Shown: positions 28,080 to 38,721 of the stretch, piece by piece
Numbering within the stretch: position 1 is the stretch's first letter
How the letters are laid out: each line of letters starts with the position of its first letter
Source: Schaalia cardiffensis
GTDB lineage: Bacteria > Actinomycetota > Actinomycetes > Actinomycetales > Actinomycetaceae
Direction of reading: 5' to 3'
Length of the DNA stretch: 64,000 nt
Assembly (NCBI RefSeq): GCF_016405145.1
Contig: NZ_JAEKIA010000010.1
Coordinates: forward strand, 21,402-85,401
Notes under the pieces: generated by a model
The model's database searches: none
The model's input: only the letters and a program-made list of their open reading frames with translations
Told to the model about the DNA's origin: nothing
Translations under genes and position numbers: made by a program

Positions 28080-28865
28080 ATGTTTTCGGCGCGTTCGGTG
28101 CGAGGTTGGGGCGAGTGAGATTGCGTGTGGGGGTGTGTGAGGCCCGTGTTCGGGGTGTGGGTGGCGCGTGTGGTGCCCCTCCTTATGTTTTCGGTGCCCT
28201 CTGCGCGAGGTTGGGGCGAGTGAGATTGCGTGTGGGGGTGTGTGAGGCCCGTGTTCGGGGTGTGGGTGGCGCGTGTGGTTTCCCTCGTTATGTTTTCGGC
28301 ACCCTTGGGACGAGGTTGGGCTGAGCGAGATTGCGTGTGGGGTTGTGTCGGGGGTGTGGGTGGCGCTGGTGTTTACCCTCGTCATGTTTTCGGTGCCCTC
28401 TGCGCGAGGTTGGGGCGAGTGAGATTGTGTGTGGGGTTGTGTGACGCCCGTGTGCGGGGTGTGGGTGGTGCTTGTGGTGACCCTTGTGATGTTTTCGGTG
28501 CCCTCGGCATGAGGCAGGGGTGTTCGAGATTGTGTGTGGGGTTATGTAAGGACTGTGTTCGGGGTGTGGGTGGCGCCTGTGGTGCCCCTCCTTATGTTTT
28601 CGGTGCCCTTGGGACGAGGTTGGGGCGAGTGAGATTGTGTGTGGGGTTGTGTGAGGCCTGTGTACGAGGGATGGGTGGCGCGTGTGGTTTCCCTCGTTAT
28701 GTTTTCGGCGCGTTCGGTGCGAGGCCGGGGCGAGTGAGATTATGTGCAGGGTTGTGTGAGGCCTGTGTACGAGGGATGGGTGGCGCGTGTAGCGAGCCTC
28801 CTTATGTTTTCGGCGCCCTCGGCACAAGGCCGGGGTGCCCGAGATTGTATTTCGGGCTCGAGAGG
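28080..28865. repeat. 105/94-bp tandem repeat array, family A, copy 2
   Basis: ATGTTTTCGG landmarks at 28080, 28185, 28290, 28384, 28489, 28594, 28699 and 28804: seven intervals of 105, 105, 94, 105, 105, 105 and 105 bp. The unit is the same as at 25446-26160. The last unit ends CGAGATTGTATTTCGGGCTC, which resembles the family B unit found at 46592 onward, tying the two families together. Confidence 0.92.
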
Positions 28866-29412
28866 CCTCAGTTCACCCGGTTGCCCAACTTCACGCCGAT
28901 GGGAAAGAGACGACTGAGGTGGGGCGGAAGAACCCGGCGAACCCGCCTTCACGCCGCCGGGAAAACGACCAAACAGCGGCGAAGGCGTGGCAGCTCTACC
29001 CGGCCCAGCCGCACACTGAGAGGAAAGAAGAGCGTGCCTCATGCGCCGCACCTCACTTTCGGCCCCTTTGACCCTGAGTTGATCCGCCCCGTAAACTGAC
29101 TGGCGGTTCCCGTGTATTCGCGGGTCTCCTTCGCCGGTTCTTCCGGCGCGTCGGACTTGTTCCGACAGCGGGCTCCGTCCGTCGGAGCTCCGGGCGCTAT
29201 TCTCTGGCCCCGCCACTACCGGGTGAACACCTTGAAAGGGTGAATCGCCCGAAGCGCAGACCTTGGGTCTGCACAGTGGGGACATCATGGCGCACCGGCC
29301 CCTGACGGATCGTCGTGCGTCCGAAAGGGGATTCGTGAAGTCGCGGAAGACTCACCATAAGGGCCCTGCGCTTGAGGCAAAGGGCCGCCGACGGAAAGAA
29401 ACTGGAGAACCA
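28866..29412 (+). promoter_or_regulatory. Leader region of rpsL
   Basis: No gene is convincing here. Around 29100-29190 several GC-rich inverted repeats occur (for example CGCCGGTTCTTCCGGCG). The upstream frame joined to rpsL (from 29263) is rejected as coding because RpsL is complete from 29413. The promoter of the rpsL-rpsG-fusA operon must be in this interval. Confidence 0.45.
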
Positions 29413-29787
29413 GTGCCTACCATTCAGCAGCTCGTCCGCAAGGGACGCAGCTCTAAGCGCAGCAAGGTGAAGACCCCTGCGCTCAAGGGCTCGCCCCAGC
29501 GTCGCGGCGTGTGCACCCGTGTGTACACCACCACCCCGAAGAAGCCGAACTCGGCTCTCCGTAAGGTCGCGCGTGTTCGTCTCTCCTCCGGCATCGAGGT
29601 CACGGCCTACATCCCCGGTGAGGGTCACAACCTGCAGGAGCACTCGATCGTGCTCGTTCGTGGCGGTCGTGTGAAGGACCTCCCGGGTGTCCGCTACCGC
29701 ATCGTGCGCGGCTCCCTCGACACGCAGGGCGTCCGCAACCGCAAGCAGGCTCGTTCCCGCTACGGCGCTAAGAAGGAGAAGAAGTAA
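29413..29787 (+). CDS. rpsL: 30S ribosomal protein S12
   Basis: 124 residues from GTG (GGAGAACCA upstream), the standard S12 length: [30 protein letters not shown] and [18 protein letters not shown]12 sits at the decoding centre. Both Lys residues whose change gives streptomycin resistance (in PKKPNS and GRVKDLPG) are wild type. Its stop overlaps rpsG by one base (TAATG). Confidence 0.97.
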   Translation: MPTIQQLVRKGRSSKRSKVKTPALKGSPQRRGVCTRVYTTTPKKPNSALRKVARVRLSSGIEVTAYIPGEGHNLQEHSIVLVRGGRVKDLPGVRYRIVRGSLDTQGVRNRKQARSRYGAKKEKK

Positions 29788-30257
29788 TGCCTCGTAAGGG
29801 CCCCGCTCCCAAGCGTCCGCTCGTTGACGATCCGGTTTACGGTTCGAAGGTCGTCACCCAGCTCGTCAACCGTGTCCTCCTCGACGGTAAGAAGACCGTC
29901 GCCGAGCGAATCGTCTACGGCGCTCTGGAGACCGTGCGCGAGCGCACCGAGCAGGAACCGGTTTCGGTTCTCAAGCGCGCTCTTGACAATATTCGTCCGG
30001 CTCTTGAGGTTCGTTCCCGCCGTGTTGGCGGCGCGACCTACCAGGTTCCGGTCGAGGTCCGTCCGGCGCGCGCAACCACGCTCGCTTTGCGCTGGCTCGT
30101 TGACTTCTCCCGTCAGCGTCGCGAAAAGACGATGACCGAGCGTCTCGCCAACGAGATCCTCGATGCGTCGAACGGTCTTGGCGCCGCTGTCAAGCGTCGC
30201 GAGGACATGCACAAGATGGCCGAGTCGAACCGCGCGTTCGCTCACTACCGCTGGTGA
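29787..30257 (+). CDS. rpsG: 30S ribosomal protein S7
   Basis: 156 residues, [37 protein letters not shown]7 nucleates assembly of the 30S head and contacts the E site. It is coupled to rpsL, ends [12 protein letters not shown] like other bacterial S7, and is followed 93 bp later by fusA. Confidence 0.97.
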   Translation: MPRKGPAPKRPLVDDPVYGSKVVTQLVNRVLLDGKKTVAERIVYGALETVRERTEQEPVSVLKRALDNIRPALEVRSRRVGGATYQVPVEVRPARATTLALRWLVDFSRQRREKTMTERLANEILDASNGLGAAVKRREDMHKMAESNRAFAHYRW

Positions 30258-30350
30258 TTCACTCCCATTGACGAGGACGAGCCCCTCGCCCTCGTCGATG
30301 GAATCTGAACCCGCTCACTCCATAATCAATCCGAGCGAAGGAACCCACTC

Positions 30351-32474
30351 GTGGCACTTGAGGTGCTTACGGATCTCAACAAGGTCCGCAACATCGGCAT
30401 CATGGCTCACATCGATGCCGGCAAGACGACCGTGACGGAACGAATCCTGTTCTACACGGGCATCAACTACAAGCTCGGCGAGACGCATGATGGCGCCTCG
30501 ACGACCGACTGGATGGAACAGGAGAAGGAACGCGGCATTACGATCACCTCGGCCGCTGTCACCTCCTTCTGGAACGGCAACCAGATCAACGTCATCGACA
30601 CCCCCGGCCACGTGGACTTCACGGTCGAGGTCGAGCGCTCGCTTCGCGTTCTCGACGGCGCCGTCGCAGTCTTCGACGGCAAGGAGGGCGTTGAGCCCCA
30701 GTCTGAGACCGTGTGGCGTCAGGCCGACAAGTACGAGGTCCCCCGTATCTGCTTCATCAACAAGATGGACAAGATGGGCGCGGACTTCTACTTCTCGGTT
30801 TCGACGATCAAGGATCGTCTGCACGCAACCCCGATCGTGATGCAGATCCCGATCGGCGCTGAAAATGATTTCGAGGGCCAGATCGACCTCGTCACCATGG
30901 AGTCCCTGCGCTACCCGGCGAAGGACGAGAAGGGCGATCCCACTTTCGGCTCCGTCATCGTGCGCGGCCCGATCCCGGAGGAACTCCAGGAGCGTGCGGA
31001 AGAGTACCGCGAAGCCATGATGGAAGCGGCTGCCGAGGGCTCTGATGAGCTCACGGAAGCCTACCTGGAGAATGGTGAACTGACGGTCGAGCAGATCAAG
31101 GAGGGTATCCGCCTCCTGACGATCTCCGGGCGCGCCTTCCCGGTCTACTGTGGCACCGCTCTTCGTAACATGGGTGTCCAGCCAGTCCTCGATGCGGTTG
31201 TTGACTTCCTGCCCTCTCCCCTCGACATTGAGTCCGTCAAGGGCTTCAAGCCGAATTCGGATGACGAGGAGCGCACGGAGTCTCGTCTTCCCGACGAGAA
31301 GGAGCCTTTCGCTGCTCTCGCCTTCAAGGTTGCGGCGCACCCCTTCTACGGCAAGCTCACCTTCGTGCGCGTCTACTCGGGCAAGGTCGAGTCCGGCTCG
31401 CAGGTCCTCAACTCGACGAAGGGCAAGAAGGAGCGCATCGGTAAGATCTTCCAGATGCACTCCAACAAGGAGAACCCGGTCGATGAGGCTCATGCAGGCC
31501 ACATCTACGCGGTGATCGGCCTGAAGGACACGACGACGGGCGACACGCTGTGCGCGATGGACAAGCCGATCGTCCTCGAGTCGATGACCTTCCCGAAGCC
31601 TGTTATCCAGGTCGCCGTTGAACCGAAGTCGAAGGCCGATCAGGAGAAGATGGGCGTCGCCATCCAGAAGCTGGCCGAAGAGGATCCGACCTTCACGGTC
31701 GAACTCGATCCGGAGACCGGCCAGACCATCATTGGTGGTATGGGCGAGCTTCACCTCGACATCATCGTTGACCGTATGCGTCGCGAGTTCAAGGTCGAGG
31801 CGAATGTTGGCGCTCCGATGGTCGCCTACCGTGAGACCATCCGCAAGACGGTCGAGAAGTACGAGTACACGCACAAGAAGCAGACCGGTGGTTCGGGTCA
31901 GTTCGCGCGCGTCATCATCGCTCTCGAGCCCCTCCCGGCTGATTCGGAAGAGGAATACGAGTTCGAGGACAAGGTCACTGGTGGCCGCGTTCCTCGCGAG
32001 TACATTCCTTCGGTCAGCGCGGGCATCCAGGACGCCATGCAGTCCGGTATTCTCGCCGGATACCCCATGGTCGACATCAAGGCGACTCTCCTCGATGGCG
32101 CCTACCACGAGGTCGACTCCTCTGAAATGGCCTTCAAGGTCGCGGGCTCTATGGCCCTCAAGGAGGCTGCGAAGAAGGCCAATCCGGTTCTTCTTGAGCC
32201 GATCATGGCTGTCGAGGTCCGTACTCCCGAGGAGTACATGGGCGATGTCATTGGCGATCTGAACTCTCGTCGTGGACAGATTTCGTCGATGGACGAGCAG
32301 CACGGCGTTCGCGTCGTGAAGGCCCAGGTGCCGCTCTCCGAGATGTTCGGCTACGTCGGTGATCTTCGTTCGAAGACTCAGGGCCGCGCCGTCTACTCGA
32401 TGGAGTTCGACTCCTACGCGGAGGTTCCGCGCGCCGTTGCCGAGGAGATCATCGGCAAGTCGCGAGGCAACTGA
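30351..32474 (+). CDS. fusA: Translation elongation factor G
   Basis: 707 residues, GTG start (GCGAAGGA upstream). The GTPase motifs are intact: [21 protein letters not shown] and NKMDKMGA. Domains II-V follow with [14 protein letters not shown] and a complete domain IV/V. EF-G drives ribosome translocation. It is third gene of the str operon. Confidence 0.98.
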   Translation: MALEVLTDLNKVRNIGIMAHIDAGKTTVTERILFYTGINYKLGETHDGASTTDWMEQEKERGITITSAAVTSFWNGNQINVIDTPGHVDFTVEVERSLRVLDGAVAVFDGKEGVEPQSETVWRQADKYEVPRICFINKMDKMGADFYFSVSTIKDRLHATPIVMQIPIGAENDFEGQIDLVTMESLRYPAKDEKGDPTFGSVIVRGPIPEELQERAEEYREAMMEAAAEGSDELTEAYLENGELTVEQIKEGIRLLTISGRAFPVYCGTALRNMGVQPVLDAVVDFLPSPLDIESVKGFKPNSDDEERTESRLPDEKEPFAALAFKVAAHPFYGKLTFVRVYSGKVESGSQVLNSTKGKKERIGKIFQMHSNKENPVDEAHAGHIYAVIGLKDTTTGDTLCAMDKPIVLESMTFPKPVIQVAVEPKSKADQEKMGVAIQKLAEEDPTFTVELDPETGQTIIGGMGELHLDIIVDRMRREFKVEANVGAPMVAYRETIRKTVEKYEYTHKKQTGGSGQFARVIIALEPLPADSEEEYEFEDKVTGGRVPREYIPSVSAGIQDAMQSGILAGYPMVDIKATLLDGAYHEVDSSEMAFKVAGSMALKEAAKKANPVLLEPIMAVEVRTPEEYMGDVIGDLNSRRGQISSMDEQHGVRVVKAQVPLSEMFGYVGDLRSKTQGRAVYSMEFDSYAEVPRAVAEEIIGKSRGN

Positions 32475-32630
32475 TCACTCCCACAACGATTCGCTGGGCC
32501 CCCGGGCGTTTGACGGGGGACCAGCGAGCCGTCTCACACCATTAATAACCCTGTAGGTTTCAAGTCTGGCGGGTGTTAGAGTGACACCAGCCAAAGGCTA
32601 GAACAACTACCCGAGTCCAGGAGGACACAA

Positions 32631-33818
32631 GTGGCGAAGGCCAAGTTCGAGCGCAGCAAGCCGCACGTCAACATCGGCACCATTGGTCACGTTGACCACG
32701 GCAAGACCACGCTCACCGCAGCGATCACGAAGGTCCTGCATGACAAGTACCCGGATCTCAACGAGTTCCGCCCCTTCGATCAGGTCGACAACGCTCCCGA
32801 GGAGCGCGAGCGCGGCATCACGATCAACGTCTCCCACGTCGAGTACCAGACCGAGAAGCGTCACTACGCTCACGTCGACGCCCCCGGCCACGCCGACTAC
32901 GTGAAGAACATGATCACCGGTGCGGCTCAGATGGACGGCGCGATCCTCGTCGTCGCCGCCACCGACGGCCCGATGGCTCAGACCCGTGAGCACGTTCTTC
33001 TCGCCCGCCAGGTGGGTGTTCCGACCATCCTCGTCGCGCTGAACAAGTCCGACATGGTCGATGACGAAGAGATGCTTGAGCTCGTCGAGGAAGAGTGCCG
33101 CGATCTTCTCGAGTCCCAGGACTTCGATCGCGATGCTCCGATCATCAAGGTTTCCGCCCTGAAGGCCCTTGAGGGCGATGAGGAGTGGGTCGAGAAGATC
33201 GTCGAGCTCATGGACGCCGTGGATGAGTTCATCCCGACCCCCGAGCGCGACATGGACAAGCCCTTCCTCATGCCGATCGAGGACGTTTTCACGATCACCG
33301 GTCGTGGCACTGTCGTCACCGGTCGTGTCGAGCGCGGCAAGCTCCCGATCAACTCCGAGGTCGAGATCCTCGGCATCCGCGAACCGCAGAAGACCACCGT
33401 CACCGGCATCGAGATGTTCCACAAGTCGATGGACGAGGCGTGGGCCGGCGAGAACTGTGGTCTGCTCCTGCGTGGCACCAAGCGCGATGAGGTTGAGCGC
33501 GGCCAGGTCGTCGCCGTTCCGGGCTCGATCACCCCGCACACCAACTTCACGGGCCAGGTCTACATCCTCAAGAAGGAAGAGGGCGGGCGCCACAACCCCT
33601 TCTTCTCGAACTACCGTCCGCAGTTCTACTTCCGCACCACGGACGTGACCGGCGTCATTACCCTCCCCGAGGGCACCGACATGGTCATGCCTGGTGACAC
33701 CACCGAGATCACCGTTGAGCTCATCCAGCCGATCGCCATGGAGCCGGGCCTCGGCTTCGCGATCCGCGAGGGTGGCCGCACGGTTGGTTCCGGTCGTGTG
33801 ACCGCGATCGAGAAGTGA
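32631..33818 (+). CDS. tuf: Translation elongation factor Tu
   Basis: 395 residues, GTG start with AGGAGGA upstream. GTPase motifs [21 protein letters not shown] and NKSDMV, the switch I RERGITI, and the beta-barrel domains ending [15 protein letters not shown]. It delivers aminoacyl-tRNA to the ribosome. The 156-bp gap after fusA suggests its own promoter as well. A terminator follows. Confidence 0.98.
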   Translation: MAKAKFERSKPHVNIGTIGHVDHGKTTLTAAITKVLHDKYPDLNEFRPFDQVDNAPEERERGITINVSHVEYQTEKRHYAHVDAPGHADYVKNMITGAAQMDGAILVVAATDGPMAQTREHVLLARQVGVPTILVALNKSDMVDDEEMLELVEEECRDLLESQDFDRDAPIIKVSALKALEGDEEWVEKIVELMDAVDEFIPTPERDMDKPFLMPIEDVFTITGRGTVVTGRVERGKLPINSEVEILGIREPQKTTVTGIEMFHKSMDEAWAGENCGLLLRGTKRDEVERGQVVAVPGSITPHTNFTGQVYILKKEEGGRHNPFFSNYRPQFYFRTTDVTGVITLPEGTDMVMPGDTTEITVELIQPIAMEPGLGFAIREGGRTVGSGRVTAIEK

Positions 33819-33879
33819 TCTTCTCCGGCCGAGTAATGCGCTGAGCGTTGCTCGGACCGGTGGATCGCCTGAGGGCCTG

Positions 33880-33925
33880 CTGGGGGCCGTCATCTCCGAC
33901 AAGGAGCTGGCGGCCCCCAGTTTTT
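33880..33925 (+). terminator. Rho-independent terminator of tuf
   Basis: CTGGGGGCCG (33880-33889) pairs with CGGCCCCCAG (33911-33920), followed by TTTTT. Confidence 0.92.
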
Positions 33926-34214
33926 GTGTCCGTGCATCGTAGAGGCGTGCTTGTCTTTTCGGGTCGAGGGCGGGCCGCGCTAAGGGCGCCCTGCCTTTCG
34001 AGGCTGTGCTGGAAGGGGTGTTCCTGTCTGTGTCTTTGTTTGCCGAGGCCATGGCCGCTAGCCCGGATCCGGGGTGCGGGTTGCGAAAGAATAACGATCA
34101 GAGGACGCCTTGCGTCATATGTGGATTCTCGGTACCGTGCAAGGCGCAGTGCTTTCGCTGCGCCACGAGGCCACCTCATCTCGTGGTAGCGACGAAGAAC
34201 CCGAGGAGACTTGA

Positions 34215-36797
34215 ATGAGCCAATCGAGATTGTTGACGCGAACAACGCGGCGAGGCCCGAGATACCTGTGGAAACGACGTGTGATCGCCTCCCTCTCCAT
34301 GCTCACTCTTGGAGTTTCGGGAATTGCGGGCGCTGCGTGGGCGGATCCTGCAGGCCCTCAAAGTGATGTGGAACCAGTGGTAGGAAGCTCTCCATTCGAC
34401 AGTGGAGATGTGCCGAGCGCGGATAGCTCGTCAGCCTCGACTACCGAGCTTGATGCTGAGGGGGAGGATGCAGAGCCTGGGGATGACACCACTGCGACAC
34501 CGGAAGCATCCTCTGAGTCCTCTGCCGACTCAGGTGCGGGCGATGCCTCAGCCCCAGATGAGTCCGCTGGGGATGCGAGTGGCGAGGAGTCCGCGATCGA
34601 TCCGGGTGCGCCTCGCATGGCTCCCGCGGCGCTTCGCGGCACGATCCCTCTGCAGGTTCAGGCTCAGGCAGCGAATCATGATGGGATAAATGGCACTACG
34701 GGGGGAGATATTCGCTACGGCTCTGCGGCTGCAGGAACTGTGAGCGGCACAATCGGAAATCCCGGGGTCGAAGTAGGATCGAACTCGACCGCTTTCGTGG
34801 GCCCAGGGAAAATGGTCTACTCCGCGCATGGCCGTGGACAGAAGTGTTTGAAAAAGATGGCTGGCAAATGTGTTCTCTATGAGGGCCAAGAGGATGGGGA
34901 GCTGAACTTGAACGTCAAGTCTGCTGTCGGCTTCGCTCCGCGTGAAGTTGGTAGCGTTGATGTTGGGAAAGAGTTCGCCCTCGGCTACTTCGTGCACGTG
35001 AACAACCCGATTGTGGGCTCGGGCGGAGGCGGGGGGCAGCATTATGCAGCCACGCTCAACATCAAACTCACACTCAATGGTGTGGAGAAAACCCTGAGTT
35101 TCCCCTGGACGATCCACGAGACCCCGAACAATGGGCCTCAGCCTAATGACATCCTGAACTTCACCTCGACGGTCGCGCCGGTCTCATTCGAATCAAACAA
35201 CCTCAACTACACGCTCACCATCCACGGTTTCACGCAGAACACCGGCGCCTCGTGCCCTGCGGAACTCACCGGAGGAACCCCGCTTTCCGAGCAGTTCATT
35301 ACCGTGGAAGGCCAGAAGACCTACGGATGCCTCTGGGCCTCCATTGAACAGGTCCGCAAGGTGACGATCGAGAAGAAGGTTGAAAAGGCGCCAGACATGG
35401 TCGGCGAGATTCCCGACACCACGTTCGGTTTCACGACCACCGGTGAACTGAGCAACCTATGGGGGACGGGCGGTAAATTCAGCCTCAAGCCCAAAGAGGC
35501 GACTCCCGCCACGGAAGTGAATGAGAATGGATACAACACGGGCAAAGAACTCAAGATCACCGAGGATACGCTTGGCGCTAACTGGTCTTTGAAATCCCTC
35601 AGCTGTAAGGACGCAGATGGACACGGTGCTCCTATTGGCTCCATTTCAGAAGGCACTCTGACCCTCGCGAAGGGGCTGGCGGAGGCGGATTCCGCGAAGG
35701 TCCCGATCCGATGCACCTACACGAACCTCTACACTCCACCGGCGACAATCACGCTCCTCAAAGAGGTGAGTTCAGGAACAGCAGCTGCCTCGAACTGGAC
35801 GCTCAGTGCAACGCATGGCGCTGAGAGCGTGACTGGAGACTCCGGTGAGTCCGGTAAGGTTACGCCGAACCAGGTGTATTCGCTCAGCGAAACACCCAAA
35901 GTAGGTTTCAACGAAGCTGAGCAATACGAGCTTGAGGCGTGGTCCTGCTCCGCAGATCAAGGGCAACTCACATTCGATGCCAATGCGAAGACGGTGACAC
36001 CCAAACCCGGACAGAAGGTGACCTGCACGGCGAAGAACAGGCTGAAGTCGGCGACCCTGACCCTGGTGAAGGAGATCAAGGTTCCTGCGGGCGCGCCCGA
36101 CTGGGCGAAGAAAGCAACGGAGAAAGACTGGAACCTGAAGGCCAGCGGACCTACGAACATCGAGGGAACTTCCGGAGACTCTTCCGTCACGAAACAGAAG
36201 ATTCAGCCCGGCAACTACACGCTGAGCGAGACAGCAAACTCGGCAGGCATCACAGGTGGGCTCCCCGCCACGGCCTATGCCGAATCCTGGGAGTGCCTCG
36301 ACGCTAAGGGTGCGAACGTTCAGAAGGACTCCAAAGGCACATTCCCCTTCGCTGTGGGTGGGACATACACCTGCACGGCCACGAACACCCTTCGGACAGG
36401 TGGAGCGAAGTGGAAGAAGACCGGTAAAGGGGAGCCGCTCACAGGCTCCGAATGGACTCTCACTCTCAACGGAGTAGCCGGCGCAACAGTGGGGGTGAGC
36501 TCCGCTACCTCTGAGTTCGAAGTCCAGGATCTCCCGGTCGGCATCTACACGCTGCACGAGTCGAAGGTCCCCGCAGGCTATCTCGCACATGATGATCTTC
36601 AGATTGAGATCAAAGAGGGCGAGACGAACCTGGATCACTACACCGCTCCGATCGACAACAAGAAGCGGCCTGTTCCAAGATTGCCTCTCACGGGCGGACT
36701 TGGTGAGGATTGGTTTGTGATCCTCGCAGGCGGCGCCGGAGGCATCGCGGCTCTCCTCGCAGTTGCCGCTCGGCGACGCAAAAGGAGCGCTTCCTGA
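34215..36797 (+). CDS. LPLTG-anchored pilus tip/adhesin-like surface protein
   Basis: 860 residues, AGGAG site 7 nt before ATG. Signal peptide (about 1-43, KRR core, ends AGAAWA). A Ser/Asp/Glu-rich segment (about 50-135) is followed by a domain resembling choice-of-anchor K (about 155-375, RYGSAAAGTVSGTIGNP, FALGYFVHVNNPI). Repeated Ig-like/prealbumin-fold domains follow (about 385-505, 510-610, 615-730, 735-815). The C-terminus has LPLTG at 823-827, a hydrophobic helix and RRRKR. This is the layout of Actinomyces fimbrial tip proteins next to a shaft pilin and class C sortase. Ligand unknown. Confidence 0.85.
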   Translation: MSQSRLLTRTTRRGPRYLWKRRVIASLSMLTLGVSGIAGAAWADPAGPQSDVEPVVGSSPFDSGDVPSADSSSASTTELDAEGEDAEPGDDTTATPEASSESSADSGAGDASAPDESAGDASGEESAIDPGAPRMAPAALRGTIPLQVQAQAANHDGINGTTGGDIRYGSAAAGTVSGTIGNPGVEVGSNSTAFVGPGKMVYSAHGRGQKCLKKMAGKCVLYEGQEDGELNLNVKSAVGFAPREVGSVDVGKEFALGYFVHVNNPIVGSGGGGGQHYAATLNIKLTLNGVEKTLSFPWTIHETPNNGPQPNDILNFTSTVAPVSFESNNLNYTLTIHGFTQNTGASCPAELTGGTPLSEQFITVEGQKTYGCLWASIEQVRKVTIEKKVEKAPDMVGEIPDTTFGFTTTGELSNLWGTGGKFSLKPKEATPATEVNENGYNTGKELKITEDTLGANWSLKSLSCKDADGHGAPIGSISEGTLTLAKGLAEADSAKVPIRCTYTNLYTPPATITLLKEVSSGTAAASNWTLSATHGAESVTGDSGESGKVTPNQVYSLSETPKVGFNEAEQYELEAWSCSADQGQLTFDANAKTVTPKPGQKVTCTAKNRLKSATLTLVKEIKVPAGAPDWAKKATEKDWNLKASGPTNIEGTSGDSSVTKQKIQPGNYTLSETANSAGITGGLPATAYAESWECLDAKGANVQKDSKGTFPFAVGGTYTCTATNTLRTGGAKWKKTGKGEPLTGSEWTLTLNGVAGATVGVSSATSEFEVQDLPVGIYTLHESKVPAGYLAHDDLQIEIKEGETNLDHYTAPIDNKKRPVPRLPLTGGLGEDWFVILAGGAGGIAALLAVAARRRKRSAS

Positions 36798-36833
36798 TCC
36801 GAAAGCGCTGATGGTGTCGATCTGAACACCAAA

Positions 36834-36872
36834 GGAGTGCCGGGTTTTCCCTGTCGGGGAGCCCGGCACTCC
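36834..36872 (+). terminator. Terminator after the large surface protein
   Basis: An 11-bp perfect stem GGAGTGCCGGG/CCCGGCACTCC with a 17-nt loop, 37 bp after the stop codon. Confidence 0.75.
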
Positions 36873-37556
36873 TCACCTTCTCACTCTTCACTGCCGAAGC
36901 TCGGGGAGAAGAGGCACCTGGTGCCTCCCGGACTCGCGACTACGTGTGCTGGGGATGCCACCTGGAGGTGCCTGATTGGCGGATTTCGGGGGATTCTCGA
37001 CCATGCGTGCTGGGGTGGATACAAGGATCTGCGCCTGAGCGGCGGATTTCGAAAGGACCCGCGACCACGCGCGCTGGGGCGGGCAAAGGTTTTAGGAAGT
37101 GTCTCCTCTCGTGTCACCCTGATGGGGCGCAGCCTCCCAGCCTGCGACTACGGCTACCACCTCGGGCACTCGGCGCGCCTTGCCAGTACTTTCGCGACGC
37201 GGCGGCAGAGCGATACTCTCTCCGCAGCTCTCATCGCAAGCCCGCGCTGCTTCCCACGTGCAAAGGCAGTAGGGGAGGACAAGCATCGGAGGTAGCCCCG
37301 AGCCAAGCACAAGGAGGAGGACGAGGAATAACAAGGATGGCCGAACACAGGGGAAGGAACAGGCGAAGACACTTCCGTCTCCTCGAAGCTTGCTGTGCGT
37401 GTTGCAGCCGGTGGAGACAGTGACTCGTTAGTGTGATCGAAAGCCTGTGCACGGTAGCCTCGTACAGCGCAGCTCAGTCACCTGCAGGCTTCGGGGGACT
37501 CGACGAAAGCCGTCGAGAACTCCACGCAACACACAAGTGAAGTGGGGGAGAAGAAA
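36873..37556. other. Intergenic region with degenerate repeats before the sortase
   Basis: No gene is supported. Three loose copies of a CGCGACCACGCGCGCTGGGG-like motif occur near 36933, 36995 and 37062, two of them preceded by GGCGGATTTCG. The sortase/pilin promoter is expected near 37440-37540. Confidence 0.5.
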
Positions 37557-38456
37557 GTGCGAAAGGCTCAGATGAGGCCACGTCCTCGGATGGTGTGGCG
37601 ATTCCATGTCCTCCCTATGCTTGTGGCGCTACTCGCCCTTTTCGGTATTACGATCGCGAGCTACCCGCCGATGGCGCAGTGGTTCAGTCAGTACCAGCAA
37701 TCACAGATCGTCAACTCGTACTCGAGCACAGTTGCCACCGGCCTGGACCCGAGCTCTGAGGAACAGCTCACCGAAGCGAGAGGGTACAACGAAGCACTAT
37801 CGGTGGGGGCCCTACTCGAAGCGAATACGAATGTTCCCAAGGGGGCGGGGAATGAGAATCAGGGCGGCTTCGATTACGACTCGCTCCTCAATGTCGGCGA
37901 CACTGGGCTCATGGGGCGCATCAAGATCCCCGCAATCAATGCAGACCTCCCCATCTACCACGGAACAAGTGATGAAACCCTTCTCAAAGGCATTGGGCAT
38001 CTGAAAGGCACATCCTTGCCGGTCGGCGGCGTCGGTACACGTGCAGTCCTGACCGGGCACCGAGGTTTGGCAAAGGCTGAAATGTTTACCAAGCTCAACG
38101 AAGTCGTCGTGGGGGACGAAATCACCCTTGAAATCCTCGATCAAGCCCTGAGCTATCGAGTCACTGAAATCAAAATTGTTGAACCCGAAGACACCGAGGA
38201 ATTGCAGGCGGTGCCGGGCCGCGACCTGGTCACTTTGGTGACCTGCACACCCCTGGGTATTAACACCCAACGCATCCTTGTGACTGGAGAACGAGTCCTC
38301 CCGACGCCACCTGAGACGATTGAGGATCTTGGTGCAAAGCCAGAGGTTCCAGGATTCCCATGGTGGGCGATTATTCAGGTAGCGGGGTTCCTTCTTACCG
38401 CTGTGTATGTGTGGCGCTCCGGACGTGAAACTGAAGCAGAGCCTTCAGCGGCCTGA
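37557..38456 (+). CDS. srtC: Class C (pilin-polymerising) sortase
   Basis: 299 residues from the GTG at 37557 with GGGGGAG 7 nt upstream (an in-frame GTG at 37542 lacks a site). N-terminal membrane helix (about 14-34), catalytic domain with LTGHRG (His about 167), TLVTCTPLG (Cys about 230) and TQRILVTGER (Arg about 239), and a second C-terminal membrane helix (about 268-290) typical of class C enzymes. It joins pilin subunits through the pilin-motif Lys. The two flanking LPLTG proteins are the obvious substrates. Confidence 0.93.
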   Translation: MRKAQMRPRPRMVWRFHVLPMLVALLALFGITIASYPPMAQWFSQYQQSQIVNSYSSTVATGLDPSSEEQLTEARGYNEALSVGALLEANTNVPKGAGNENQGGFDYDSLLNVGDTGLMGRIKIPAINADLPIYHGTSDETLLKGIGHLKGTSLPVGGVGTRAVLTGHRGLAKAEMFTKLNEVVVGDEITLEILDQALSYRVTEIKIVEPEDTEELQAVPGRDLVTLVTCTPLGINTQRILVTGERVLPTPPETIEDLGAKPEVPGFPWWAIIQVAGFLLTAVYVWRSGRETEAEPSAA

Positions 38457-38721
38457 ACGCGGGGAGTGGTTCTGCTTGCACAAGCCGTGATGCAGCTTTG
38501 GGCTGTGGTGGTGAAGCGTAATCATACTGTGACCCGAAGGGTTGTGATCCGGCTAATGTGAGCTTTAGTCTGTACTCATCGGTTGCTGCTTGCTCATTGA
38601 GTGTTCGAGGCTCTTGGTGATGCTGGCGACCATTTCGATCCTGTTTTGGCCGCTGAGCGGCCAATGCTTCAGGCACATGGTGGCGGGTGATCCGCCGAGT
38701 TCACGAAGGGAGTTCACCTCC
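38457..38721. other. Intergenic region upstream of the pilin gene
   Basis: An open frame continues upstream of the pilin start (from 38590) but it lacks pilin character and a ribosome-binding site. Nothing else is recognised; a promoter for the shaft pilin could be here. Confidence 0.4.

Noticed and set aside
28230..29099. Plus-strand Gly/Val/Cys-rich frame and minus-strand His-rich frames through array A
   Set aside because: The 94-bp units shift the frame, so the frames change register inside the array; no ribosome-binding sites.
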